A stretch of DNA of 8,733 nucleotides from Rubritepida sp. (GCA_022843345.1 JALHNW010000055.1:1-8733), one strand, 5' to 3'; shown: positions 1 through 6,506, numbered from the stretch's first letter. Program-made: numbers and translations. The notes: a model not told the origin generated them from the sequence alone.

Positions 1-651
1 CGCTTCGTCACCGACCCCCCCGGCAAGGGCCGCGAGCGCCGCCGCGCGCCGGAGATGCTGGACGCCGTCTGGGACGCGCTGGCCGCGGCGAAGCGCCGCG
101 TGCTGATCCTCTCGCCGTATTTCGTGCCGGGCCGGCGCGGCGCCCGCAGCCTGGCCGCCCTGCGCCGCCGCGGGGTGGAGGTGTCGGTGCTGACCAACTC
201 GCTGGCGGCGACGGACGTGCTGGCCGTGCATGGCGGCTACGCCCGCTACCGCCGCCGCCTGCTGCGCGCGGGGGTGACGCTGCACGAGATGAAGCGCGGC
301 GGGCAGCAGGGCGGCAGCCTGCTCGGCTCGGGCAAGGCCAGCCTGCACACCAAGGCCTTCGTGGTGGATGACGAGGAGATCTTCGTCGGTTCCTACAACC
401 TCGACCCCCGCTCGGCCTACCTGAACACGGAGGGCGGCGCCTTCGTGCGCCACCCGGCGCTGGCGGAGCGGCTGGCGGCGGAATTCGCCCGCCTCACCGC
501 GCCCACGCATTCCTGGCGCGTCAGCCTCGCAGGCGGCCGGCTGGAGTGGCGCGACGCGGATGAGGCGCTGCACCACGAGCCGGACACGCCGCTGTCACGC
601 CGCGTCCTTGCCCGCATCCTTGGCTGGCTGCCGATCGAGGCGCATCTGTAG
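1..651 (+). CDS. Phospholipase D-like / cardiolipin synthase C-type protein, C-terminal part
   Basis: The reading frame is open from base 1, so the gene starts upstream of the window and the ATG at 55 is internal. The visible 216 residues hold the second half of a two-domain PLD enzyme. The second HKD motif is coded at about 346-399: H-T-K, four residues, D, then GSYN. It is followed by LDPRSAYLNTE, typical of ClsC (YmdC)-type cardiolipin synthases. The tail has the ending EP-T-SRR-LPIE-L that this subgroup also shows. PYFVPG at about 115-132 marks the start of the second PLD domain. Members join phosphatidyl groups to make cardiolipin at the inner membrane, and the first HKD motif would lie upstream. 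Its last 57 bp overlap the 3' end of the opposite-strand EEP gene. The PLD family is certain; substrate is inferred from the motifs. Confidence 0.9.
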   Translation, partial: RFVTDPPGKGRERRRAPEMLDAVWDALAAAKRRVLILSPYFVPGRRGARSLAALRRRGVEVSVLTNSLAATDVLAVHGGYARYRRRLLRAGVTLHEMKRGGQQGGSLLGSGKASLHTKAFVVDDEEIFVGSYNLDPRSAYLNTEGGAFVRHPALAERLAAEFARLTAPTHSWRVSLAGGRLEWRDADEALHHEPDTPLSRRVLARILGWLPIEAHL

Positions 652-1326
652 GCGCTGCCGCCGCTCGCCCAGCGCCGCGCCGATGCGCGAGAACCATGGG
701 GCGCGCGCACGCTCCTCCATGGACGGCGCCAGGTGCACCAGGATGGGCCGGTGGTCCGAGCGGCCGGCCATCAGCGTGCGCGCGCCCGTGCAGGCCAGCC
801 CGCGCGCCAGGCAGCGGTCCAGCCGCACCGGCACGACGTCGCCCGAGACGTGGGTGGCCTCGCGCGGGCCCACGTCGCGGAAGCCGGGCAGCAGGTGGTG
901 CCCCAGCATGTTGAAGTCGCCCAGGATCGCCGCGCGCTCGGGCAGGGAGCGGGCGATGGTGCGCAGCTGCCGGCGGTTCAGCACCTGGCCGTGCGAGAGG
1001 TGGACGTTGGCCACGGTGAAGCCCCCGCAATCCAGCAGCAGGCAGACCCGCCTGAACATCGCGCCGCGCTGGAGCGGCAGCACCACGGGCGGCACGCGCA
1101 GCTCATGCGGGCTCCAGGCCGCCAGCCCGTGGATGCGGCCGGGGAGGTTGGAGCGGAAGTAATGGCCGCCGATGAGGTCCGGCAGGCGGTCCATCGCCTC
1201 CGTGGCCTCCTGCATCAGGAACAGGGCAGGGCGCTCGCGCTGCACCAGGCGCGCGACCTCCTCGATCCTCGCACCCACCGTGTGCAGCAGGTTCCAGGAC
1301 ACGACCTTGGCGGAAGAATGGGTCAC
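595..1326 (-). CDS. Endonuclease/exonuclease/phosphatase (EEP) family protein, YbhP-like
   Basis: With the chosen start this is a 243-residue metal-dependent phosphoesterase of the EEP (DNase I-like) fold. The motifs appear in order: VVSWN (N12), a metal-binding Glu in MQEA (E40), NVHLSHG (H109), GDFN (D137, N139), RLDR (D170) and the closing SDHRP (D191, H192), so the active site looks complete. There is no signal peptide, so it is probably cytoplasmic. Substrate cannot be read from sequence: nucleic acid, phospholipid head group and other phosphodiesters are all possible. The GTG at 1326 is preferred because an AGGAG lies 11 nt upstream and the fold begins seven residues later. In-frame alternatives are ATG 1368, which sits in the loop of a hairpin, and GTG 1383. 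A basic tail of about 40 residues after SDHRP overlaps the PLD gene antisense. It lies downstream of the fpr-type gene on the same strand. Confidence 0.88.
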   Translation of the reverse strand: MTHSSAKVVSWNLLHTVGARIEEVARLVQRERPALFLMQEATEAMDRLPDLIGGHYFRSNLPGRIHGLAAWSPHELRVPPVVLPLQRGAMFRRVCLLLDCGGFTVANVHLSHGQVLNRRQLRTIARSLPERAAILGDFNMLGHHLLPGFRDVGPREATHVSGDVVPVRLDRCLARGLACTGARTLMAGRSDHRPILVHLAPSMEERARAPWFSRIGAALGERRQRLQMRLDRQPAKDAGKDAA

Positions 1327-1337
1327 CGGGGCAGGCA

Positions 1338-1342
1338 CTCCT
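1338..1342 (-). promoter_or_regulatory. Ribosome binding site deciding the EEP start
   Basis: The minus strand reads AGGAG here, 11 nt before the GTG at 1326. It is the only good Shine-Dalgarno match in front of any of the three candidate starts. The spacing is on the long side, so this is supportive rather than decisive. Confidence 0.45.
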
Positions 1343-1360
1343 GTGGGGATGGGGCCGCAA

Positions 1361-1375
1361 CGCCGCATGGCGGCG
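1361..1375 (-). other. Small GC hairpin between fpr-type gene and EEP gene
   Basis: A perfect 6-bp inverted repeat (CGCCGC / GCGGCG) closes a 3-nt loop, 33 bp past the reductase stop codon. No U-run follows, so it is not a classical terminator. It could weaken read-through or stabilise the 3' end of the upstream transcript. It would also hide the alternative ATG at 1368. Confidence 0.3.
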
Positions 1376-1408
1376 CCCGTCACCCCGGCGATCCTCCCAC
1401 GCGGATGC

Positions 1409-2218
1409 TTACTTGGTGACGAAGGCCTTTTCCACCACGAAGCTGCCGGGCGCGTTGTTGGTGCCCTCGACGAAGCCGCGCGCCTCCATCAGCGCCTTGC
1501 AGTCGGCGTTCATGGCCTCCGAGCCGCAGATCATCACGCGGTCATGCGCGGGGTCCAGCGGGGCCACGCCCGCCTCGCGCTCGGCCGCGCCGGATTCCAG
1601 GCGGGTGGTGATGCGGCCCATGACCGGGAAGGACTCGCGCGTCACGGCGGGGAGGTAGGTGAGCTTGGCGCGCACGTCCTCGCCCAGCAGCTCGTGGTCC
1701 GGCAGTTCCTGGGTGATGTAGTCGCGGTAGGCGAGTTCCTTCGCCTCGCGCACCGTGTGCGCCACGATCACGCGGTCGTACTTCGCGTAGGCCTCGGGGT
1801 CGCGCATCAGGGACATGAAGGGGGCGAGGCCGGTGCCGGTGGCCAGGAACCACAGGTTGCGGCCGGGCAGCAGGTTGTCGAGGATCAGCGTGCCCACCGG
1901 CTTGCGGCCGATCAGCACCTTCTCGCCCACCCGGATGTGCTGGAGGCGCGAGGTGAGTGGCCCGTCCGGCACCTTGATGGACAGGAACTCCAGGTGCTCC
2001 TCCCAGGCCGGCGAGACCATGGAATAGGCCCGCACCAGCGGCTTGCCGCCGACGACCAGCCCGATCATGGCGAACTGGCCGGAGGTGAAGCGCAGCGTGG
2101 GGTCGCGCGTGCAGGTGAAGGAGAACAGCCGGTCCGTCCAATGGTGGACGGATGTCACCTCCTCGGCGAAGAAGCCCGGGGGGGCGGAGGCGATCTGGTC
2201 GTAGCCCGTGTCCATCAT
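1409..2218 (-). CDS. fpr: Ferredoxin-NADP+ reductase, bacterial FPR type
   Basis: This 269-residue FAD enzyme moves electrons between NADP(H) and ferredoxin or flavodoxin in the cytoplasm, and FPRs often support redox and oxidative-stress balance. The N-terminal FAD-binding barrel carries RAYSMVSP (63-70), the RxYS flavin motif, then a GTLILDNL loop (109-116). The NADP-binding half has GTGLAPF (128-134) and MICGSEAM (229-236). The protein ends in VEKAFVTK, matching the short C-terminal extension of proteobacterial subclass FPRs; an aromatic last residue, as in plant-type enzymes, is absent. Length is normal for the family. The start is the first of two adjacent ATGs. The frame stays open far upstream (to 3772), but that stretch is antisense to two convincing genes and is not coding. 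No clear Shine-Dalgarno is seen. Only 54 bp separate it from the divergent GNAT gene. Confidence 0.93.
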   Translation of the reverse strand: MMDTGYDQIASAPPGFFAEEVTSVHHWTDRLFSFTCTRDPTLRFTSGQFAMIGLVVGGKPLVRAYSMVSPAWEEHLEFLSIKVPDGPLTSRLQHIRVGEKVLIGRKPVGTLILDNLLPGRNLWFLATGTGLAPFMSLMRDPEAYAKYDRVIVAHTVREAKELAYRDYITQELPDHELLGEDVRAKLTYLPAVTRESFPVMGRITTRLESGAAEREAGVAPLDPAHDRVMICGSEAMNADCKALMEARGFVEGTNNAPGSFVVEKAFVTK

Positions 2219-2272
2219 GGAAGCGGGGTTTGCCGCCGGTGACGCCCGGGCGCAAGCGGTGCAGCATGGGCC

Positions 2273-2977
2273 ATGGACGAATACCAGCCCCCCGCCGACC
2301 CCGCGACCGACCCGCCCCTCGGCCCCCTGGTGGACCCCACGCCCCGCCCGCTGCCCGCGCGCATCCCCCATCGCGGCCGCGTGGTGGAGCTGGAGCCCCT
2401 GCACGTGCGCCACGCGCCCGACCTGTGGCGGGCCGCGCAGTCCGGCGGCGCCGACGCTTCCTGGGCCTACCTGGGTTACGGACCTTTCCCGTCGGAGGCG
2501 GCGATGCGCGCCCATGTCGGCGCCTTCGCCACCCAGCACGACCCCATGGCCTGGGCGGTGCGCCCGCACGCCAGCGGCACGGCGGATGGCTGGCTGACGC
2601 TGATGGAGATCCAGCCATCCCAGGCGCACATCGAGCTGGGCCACATCTGGTTCAGCCCGCGCATGCAGCGCACCCGGGCGGCCACGGAGGCCATGTTCCT
2701 GCTCCTGCGCCACGCGATGGACGAGCTGGGCTACCGCCGGCTCACCTGGAAGTGCAACGCGCTGAACGCCCCCTCGCGCCGCGCCGCCGCCCGGCTGGGC
2801 TTCACCTACGAGGGCACCTTGCGCAACGTCGCGGTGGTGAAGGGGCGGCGGCGCGACACCGCCTGGTTCTCCATCCTGGACGAGGAATGGCCGGCGCGGC
2901 GCGGCGCCATCGAGGCCTGGCTGGACGACGCCAACTGGGATTCCGCCGGCCGGCCGCGCGCCCCGCTGGCGCGCTGA
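2273..2977 (+). CDS. GNAT acetyltransferase, RimJ/RimL type
   Basis: This 234-residue protein is an acetyl-CoA-dependent N-acetyltransferase of the Acetyltransf_3 (RimJ/RimL) branch, likely cytoplasmic. The first 35 residues are proline-rich and precede the fold. Residues 120-140 run from IELGHIWFSP into QRTRAATEA, the strand and pyrophosphate-binding loop for acetyl-CoA. The later N-APSRRAAARLGFTYEG (165-181) is the hallmark of this branch. It may acetylate a protein N-terminus or a small molecule; the closest characterised relatives modify ribosomal proteins, but many homologues have unknown substrates. The ATG at 2273 is the first plausible in-frame start, without a strong ribosome site. 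It runs away from the fpr-type gene and is followed by a hairpin 10 bp after its stop, so it may be monocistronic. Confidence 0.87.
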   Translation: MDEYQPPADPATDPPLGPLVDPTPRPLPARIPHRGRVVELEPLHVRHAPDLWRAAQSGGADASWAYLGYGPFPSEAAMRAHVGAFATQHDPMAWAVRPHASGTADGWLTLMEIQPSQAHIELGHIWFSPRMQRTRAATEAMFLLLRHAMDELGYRRLTWKCNALNAPSRRAAARLGFTYEGTLRNVAVVKGRRRDTAWFSILDEEWPARRGAIEAWLDDANWDSAGRPRAPLAR

Positions 2978-2987
2978 GCGGCGGGTT

Positions 2988-3012
2988 TGACGGCGCTGCA
3001 ACCGCGCCGTCA
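2988..3012 (+). terminator. Hairpin after GNAT gene, possible terminator
   Basis: A perfect 9-bp inverted repeat (TGACGGCGC / GCGCCGTCA) with a 7-nt loop begins 10 bp past the GNAT stop. The stem is strong but no T-run follows. It could be a U-less intrinsic terminator or an RNA 3'-end stabiliser. The core GACGGC/GCCGTC recurs after the next gene. Confidence 0.4.
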
Positions 3013-3059
3013 CGCCACCGTCATCCGCGGGGGCTACCGGCGTGGGGTCCGAACCCTCC

Positions 3060-3064
3060 GGGAG
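3060..3064 (+). promoter_or_regulatory. Ribosome binding site deciding the phytase-like start
   Basis: GGGAG sits 7 nt before the ATG at 3072. Together with the signal peptide that begins at that ATG, it favours 3072 over the in-frame ATG at 3042. Confidence 0.6.
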
Positions 3065-3071
3065 ACCACCG

Positions 3072-4448
3072 ATGCGCCGAATCCTGCTCGCCTCCGCCGC
3101 GCTCATCTGCGCGCTGCCCGCCCTGGCCGACACCCGCTTCGAGGCGGTGCTGGCGGGCCACGCGCTGCTGCCCGCCGCCAGCTTCGTCGCACCCCCCGCC
3201 GGCGCGCCGGCCTCGCTCGCCACCTCCGGCCGCTTCGCCGGGCCGGGCAACGAGCGGGTGGAGCGCCAGGGCGCCGTGCCGGGCGACACGGGGGCGATGC
3301 ATGGCCGCCGCCCGACCGGGCTGTCCTTCCCCTTCGCCGGGCAGCCGGTGCAGGGTTTCTCGGGCATCAAGCCGGCCGGCGACGGCTCCTTCTGGGTCAC
3401 GCAGGACAACGGCTTCGGCAACCGGCGCAACAGCGCCGACGCGCTTCTCATGCTCCACCGCATCCGCCCGGATTTCCGCGCCGGGGGCGTGGCGATCGAG
3501 CGCACGGTGTTCCTGTCCGACCCCGACCGCGTCGCGGGCTTCCCCATCGTGAACGAGCACACGGAGTCGCGCCTGCTGACGGGCGCGGATTTCGACCTCG
3601 AATCCATCCAGCCCATGGCCGACGGCTCCTTCTGGCTGGGCGAGGAGTTCGGCCCCTTCCTGCTGCACGTGGACGCCCAGGGCCGGCTGCGCCGCGTGGT
3701 GGGGACGGTGCTGGACGGCCAGCCCATCCGCTCGCCCGACCACCCGGCGATGCAGGTCGCCGCCACGCCCACCGCGGGCGTTGCCTACCGCGCCCGCCGC
3801 TCCGGCGGCTACGAGGGCATGGCGATGACGCCCGACGGCAGCCGCATCTGGGCGATGCTGGAGCAGCCGCTCTTCGCCCCCGGCGGCGACCAGCCCGAGG
3901 GCCAGTTCCTGCGCGTGCTGGAGCTGGACACGGCGCGCGGCGAATGGACGGGCCGCTCGGTGCGCTTCCGGCTGGAGCCGGGTGCGACGGCCATCGGCGA
4001 CTTCAACTTCATCGACGAGCGCCGCGCGCTGGTGATCGAGCGCGACAACGGCGAGGGCGACCCGGGGCTGGCCTGCGCCCAGGGCGTGCAGCCCACCGCC
4101 GCCGCCCCCTGCTTCCCGCTGCCCGCGCGCGTGAAGCGCGTGACGCTGGTGGACATGGGCGCGGTGGATGCCGAGGGCTTCGTGCGCAAGCTGGGTCACG
4201 TGGACCTCATGGCGATCCGCGACCCCGAGCGGCTGGCGCGCCAGCGCGGCGACCGCCCGGCCGGCGCGGCCGACGACGTGCTGACGATGCCCTTCTTCAC
4301 CATCGAGAACGTGGCGATGGTGGACGCCGACCACATCATCGTCGGCAACGACAACAACCTGCCCTTCAGCGCCGGCCGCCACCTGCTGCGGGCGGATGAC
4401 AACGAGCTGCTGCTGCTGCGCGTGCCCGAGCTGCTGCGGGCACGCTGA
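3072..4448 (+). CDS. Secreted esterase-like activity of phytase family protein
   Basis: This 458-residue protein opens with a Sec signal peptide: two Arg, a hydrophobic stretch, and an ALA cleavage site after residue 19. The mature part matches the 'esterase-like activity of phytase' (phytase-like) family, a beta-propeller of about 400 residues. Family signatures are DGSFWVTQDNGFGNR (104-118), VNEHTESRLLTGADFDLESI (160-179), DGSFWLGEEFGPF (184-196), GYEGMAMTPDG (246-256), IGDFNFIDERRALVIERDNG (308-327) and a late GNDNN-PFS (425-433). The repeated DGSFW units look like propeller blades. The acidic clusters (DLES, EEF, YEGM) could bind calcium, as in beta-propeller phytases. It probably works in the periplasm or outside the cell on a phosphate ester or similar substrate, but family function is poorly established and phytase activity should not be assumed. 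The spacing and the hairpin at its stop suggest a single-gene unit. Confidence 0.9.
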   Translation: MRRILLASAALICALPALADTRFEAVLAGHALLPAASFVAPPAGAPASLATSGRFAGPGNERVERQGAVPGDTGAMHGRRPTGLSFPFAGQPVQGFSGIKPAGDGSFWVTQDNGFGNRRNSADALLMLHRIRPDFRAGGVAIERTVFLSDPDRVAGFPIVNEHTESRLLTGADFDLESIQPMADGSFWLGEEFGPFLLHVDAQGRLRRVVGTVLDGQPIRSPDHPAMQVAATPTAGVAYRARRSGGYEGMAMTPDGSRIWAMLEQPLFAPGGDQPEGQFLRVLELDTARGEWTGRSVRFRLEPGATAIGDFNFIDERRALVIERDNGEGDPGLACAQGVQPTAAAPCFPLPARVKRVTLVDMGAVDAEGFVRKLGHVDLMAIRDPERLARQRGDRPAGAADDVLTMPFFTIENVAMVDADHIIVGNDNNLPFSAGRHLLRADDNELLLLRVPELLRAR

Positions 4449-4468
4449 CGGCTTGCGCGGGCGCCGTC
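4447..4468 (+). terminator. Hairpin overlapping the phytase-like stop codon
   Basis: A 6-bp inverted repeat (GACGGC / GCCGTC) with a 10-nt loop starts inside the TGA stop. It has no T-run and is weaker than the hairpin at 2988-3012, but the stem sequence is the same. It may be a terminator-like element. It also overlaps the candidate -35 of the next operon. Confidence 0.25.
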
Positions 4469-4480
4469 CCTGCCTAACAT
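4453..4480 (+). promoter_or_regulatory. Candidate sigma70-type promoter for amidase operon
   Basis: TTGCGC (4453-4458) and TAACAT (4475-4480) are 16 bp apart, resembling relaxed alphaproteobacterial -35 and -10 boxes. They lie 30 bp before the amidase ATG, in the only gap (62 bp) upstream of that gene. This rests on weak consensus matches only. Confidence 0.35.
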
Positions 4481-4510
4481 GCCAGGCCGCCGCCCGAGGA
4501 CTTTCCCAGC

Positions 4511-5716
4511 ATGACCGCCGACGATCCCGTCCACGCCTTCGTTCCAGGGCCGCGCGCCACGATGGCGCCCACCGGCCACGGTCCGCTGGACGGCCTTTCC
4601 TTCGCGGTGAAGGACCTGTTCGACGTGCAGGGCCACCCGACCACCTACGGCAACCCCGACTGGGCGCGCACCCACCCCGTCGCCGCCGCCACCGCGCCCG
4701 CCGTGCTGGCGCTGCTGGAGGCCGGCGCCAGGCTGGTGGGCAAGACCAAGACGGTGGAGCTCGCCTTCGGCCTCACCGGCGAGAACATCCACCACGGCAC
4801 GCCCGTGAACCCGAAGGCGCCGGACCGCTTCCCGGGCGGCTCCTCCTGCGGCTCCGCGGCCGCGGTGGCGGCGGGGCTGGTGGATTTGGCGCTGGGCTCG
4901 GACACCGGCGGCTCGGTGCGGATCCCGGCCTCCTATTGCGGCGTCTTCGGCATCCGGCCCAGCTGGGGCGCGGTGTCGCTGACGGGCGCGCGGGCCCTGG
5001 GGCCGGCCTTCGACACCTGCGGGTGGTTCGCCCGCTCCGCCCGCGTGCTGCGCCTGGCCGGCGACGCACTGCTGCCGCCCGAGGTGCATTCCCCGGAGTC
5101 GCTCGGCCCGGTGCTGAAGGCGCAGTCAGTCTGGATCAACGCCGAGCCCGCCACCGCCGCCGCCCTGCTGCCCGCCTTCGAGGCGCTGGAGCAGGTGGTG
5201 GGCCTGGGCGTGGCCGTGCGCGTCGAGGGCTTCCCCGGCATCCTGGACCGCACCTACGAGGCCTTCCGCTGCATCCAGGCGCAGGAGGCCTGGGCGACGC
5301 TCGGCTCGTGGATCGAGGCGACGAAGCCCAGCTTCGGCCCCGGCGTGGGCGAGCGCTTCGCCGCGGCGAAGGCGATGAGCCCGGACAAGGCGGCGGAGGG
5401 GCGGCACTTCCGCGCCCGGTTCTGCCAGCGCATCCGCGCGGTGCTCGCCGGCGGCGGGGTGTTCGCCTACCCGACATCGCCCATGCCCGCGCCGCTGCTC
5501 TCCGCCTCGCTGGCCGAGCAGGACGCGGTGCGCGCGCGCAGCATGGGCGTCACCGCCATCGCGGGCCTGGTGGGGCTGTGCGAGGTGAGCATCCCGGCCG
5601 GGCAGGTGGGCGGCGCGCCCGTCGGGCTCTCGCTGGTGGCCGGTCCGGGCCGGGACCGCGCGCTGCTGGCGCTGGCCGAGCGCGTCTCCCAGGCGATGGG
5701 GCTGGAGGCGGCATGA
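4511..5716 (+). CDS. Amidase signature family hydrolase, AMI1-like
   Basis: This 401-residue cytoplasmic hydrolase cleaves a carboxamide to the acid and ammonia or an amine. The Ser-cisSer-Lys triad is visible: K34 in FAVKDLFD, S111 in PGGSSCGSA and S135 in DTGGSVRIPAS, with the usual 24-residue gap between the two serines. The stretches GNPDWARTH (47-55), GENIHHGTP-NP (90-101) and VFGIRPSWGAVS (145-156) resemble the plant AMI1 indole-3-acetamide hydrolase group rather than GatA, which is about 80 residues longer. Indole-3-acetamide or a similar aryl-acetamide is therefore a reasonable but unproven substrate. A GAGGA lies about 10 nt before the ATG. Its TGA overlaps the ATG of the following acetyltransferase by four bases, so the two are co-translated. 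No signal peptide or membrane segment is present. Confidence 0.92.
   Translation: MTADDPVHAFVPGPRATMAPTGHGPLDGLSFAVKDLFDVQGHPTTYGNPDWARTHPVAAATAPAVLALLEAGARLVGKTKTVELAFGLTGENIHHGTPVNPKAPDRFPGGSSCGSAAAVAAGLVDLALGSDTGGSVRIPASYCGVFGIRPSWGAVSLTGARALGPAFDTCGWFARSARVLRLAGDALLPPEVHSPESLGPVLKAQSVWINAEPATAAALLPAFEALEQVVGLGVAVRVEGFPGILDRTYEAFRCIQAQEAWATLGSWIEATKPSFGPGVGERFAAAKAMSPDKAAEGRHFRARFCQRIRAVLAGGGVFAYPTSPMPAPLLSASLAEQDAVRARSMGVTAIAGLVGLCEVSIPAGQVGGAPVGLSLVAGPGRDRALLALAERVSQAMGLEAA
5704..5708 (+). promoter_or_regulatory. Ribosome binding site inside the amidase 3' end
   Basis: GGAGG lies 4 nt before the ATG at 5713, inside the last codons of the amidase gene. It fixes the acetyltransferase start and supports translational coupling. 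The 4-nt spacing is short but usable. Confidence 0.55.
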
Positions 5717-6234
5717 TCATCCGCGACGCGACCGCGGCGGACGTCCCCCAGATCGCCGCCATCTACGCCCACCACGTCCGAACCGGCACCGGCACCTTCG
5801 AGGAGGAGCCGCCGGACGAGGCCGAGGTCGCCGCCCGCCTCGCCAAGGTGCAGGACCACGGCTGGGCCTGGCTGGTGGCCGACCATGAGGGGCAGGTGCA
5901 GGGCTACGCCTACTACGCCCAGTTCCGCGACCGCAGCGCCTACCGCTTCACCGCCGAGGACAGCATCTACGTGCGCGACGACGTGCGCGGAATGGGCGTG
6001 GGCAAGGCGCTGGTCCAGGCCCTGCTGGACCGCGCCGCCGCGCAGGGCTTCCGCCAGATGCTGGCCGTGATCGGCGACAGCGAGAACGTCGGCTCCATCG
6101 GCCTGCACGCCTCGCTGGGCTTCCGCACCGTCGGCACCATGCGCGCGGTCGGGCTGAAGTTCGGCCAGTGGGTGGACGTGGTGACGATGCAGCGCGCGCT
6201 GGGGGAGGGCGAGAAGGGCCTGCCGCCGGACTGA
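5713..6234 (+). CDS. Phosphinothricin acetyltransferase-like GNAT
   Basis: This 173-residue GNAT enzyme has the full pattern of the Pat/Bar/YwnH-type group: MIIRDATAADVPQIAAIYAHHV at the start, TGTFEE (26-31), YYAQFRDRSAYRFTAEDSIYV (67-87), the acetyl-CoA loop RGMGVGKAL (92-100) and GDSEN-GSIGLHASLGF (121-137). Such enzymes acetylate the amino group of phosphinothricin, methionine sulfoximine or methionine sulfone, and many chromosomal members probably act on amino-acid analogues or amines rather than giving real herbicide resistance. It is the second gene of an ATGA-coupled pair with the amidase. An amidase releasing an amine or acid and an acetyltransferase modifying it could act in sequence, but that is conjecture. 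Its stop lies 3 bp from the stop of a small opposite-strand ORF. Confidence 0.9.
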   Translation: MIIRDATAADVPQIAAIYAHHVRTGTGTFEEEPPDEAEVAARLAKVQDHGWAWLVADHEGQVQGYAYYAQFRDRSAYRFTAEDSIYVRDDVRGMGVGKALVQALLDRAAAQGFRQMLAVIGDSENVGSIGLHASLGFRTVGTMRAVGLKFGQWVDVVTMQRALGEGEKGLPPD

Positions 6235-6237
6235 GGC

Positions 6238-6393
6238 CTATTTCGGCGCGGGCTTGTCCTTGGTGTCGCGCAGCCAGATCACGCTCAGGCGCTCGGCGGC
6301 CGGCGCCGGGGCAGGCTTCGGCGGCGCCGCAACCGGCTTCGCGGCAGGTGCCTTGCCCTTGGTCGTCCGCGTGTCGTCGGTGGTGCCCGCCAT
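6238..6393 (-). CDS. Small Pro/Ala/Lys-rich hypothetical protein
   Basis: I do not recognise this protein. The chosen start gives 51 residues. The first third is hydrophilic (MAGTTDDTRTTKGK), the middle is a Pro/Ala/Lys linker, and the end is RLSVIWLRDTKDKPAPK, the only part that looks like a conserved core. There is no signal peptide and no membrane helix. An in-frame ATG at 6429 would add 12 residues; neither start has a clear ribosome site. It fills the gap between two convergent or divergent neighbours exactly: its stop is 3 bp from the acetyltransferase stop, and its upstream side faces the AT-rich patch before the kinase. That fit argues for a real gene. Low-complexity composition in a GC-rich genome argues for caution. 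Confidence 0.5.
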   Translation of the reverse strand: MAGTTDDTRTTKGKAPAAKPVAAPPKPAPAPAAERLSVIWLRDTKDKPAPK

Positions 6394-6446
6394 GGCCCAG
6401 ATAATGCCGTGCGCCGGGCGCGCCGGCATCCCGGTGGACTACTTAT

Positions 6447-6466
6447 CCGTTATGTTCCCGTATGTT
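6447..6466 (+). repeat. Two tandem 10-bp near-repeats at kinase start, possible operator or promoter
   Basis: CCGTTATGTT is followed directly by CCCGTATGTT, matching at 8 of 10 positions, so the TATGTT core recurs exactly one helical turn apart. The patch around 6437-6466 is clearly richer in A and T than the rest of the window. It sits between the small leftward ORF and the kinase and could hold a -10 element and a regulator site. No convincing paired -35 is seen. Confidence 0.35.
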
Positions 6467-6506
6467 GGACGCTGACAGCCGGCCCCCCGGCGGGCATGGT
6501 GGGCCG

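Noticed and set aside
2219..2272. Possible divergent promoters in the 54-bp gap, including a minus-strand GCTTGCGC like the candidate -35 of the amidase operon.
   Set aside because: No acceptable -10 is found at the right distance on either strand, so I did not call a promoter although one must exist nearby.
2987..3015. TTGACG as a -35 box for the phytase-like gene.
   Set aside because: The sequence 17 bp downstream is TCACGC, a poor -10, and the box lies within a hairpin stem.
2219..3772. The reductase frame stays open for 1.5 kb upstream, giving an apparent 787-residue minus-strand protein.
   Set aside because: The extension is Arg/Ser/Pro-rich, matches no domain, and is antisense to the well-supported GNAT and phytase-like genes. 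The FPR fold starts normally at 2218.
3021..4382. A 453-residue minus-strand open frame opposite the phytase-like gene.
   Set aside because: Its composition is His/Ala/Gly/Arg-rich, the usual mirror of a high-GC coding strand. The plus strand has a signal peptide and family motifs.
4396..5710. A long plus-strand frame that runs through the amidase region and joins the Pat-like acetyltransferase, suggesting a fusion protein.
   Set aside because: The part before 5713 is Arg/Gly/Ala-rich noise in a different frame from the amidase. The acetyltransferase has its own ATG and ribosome site.
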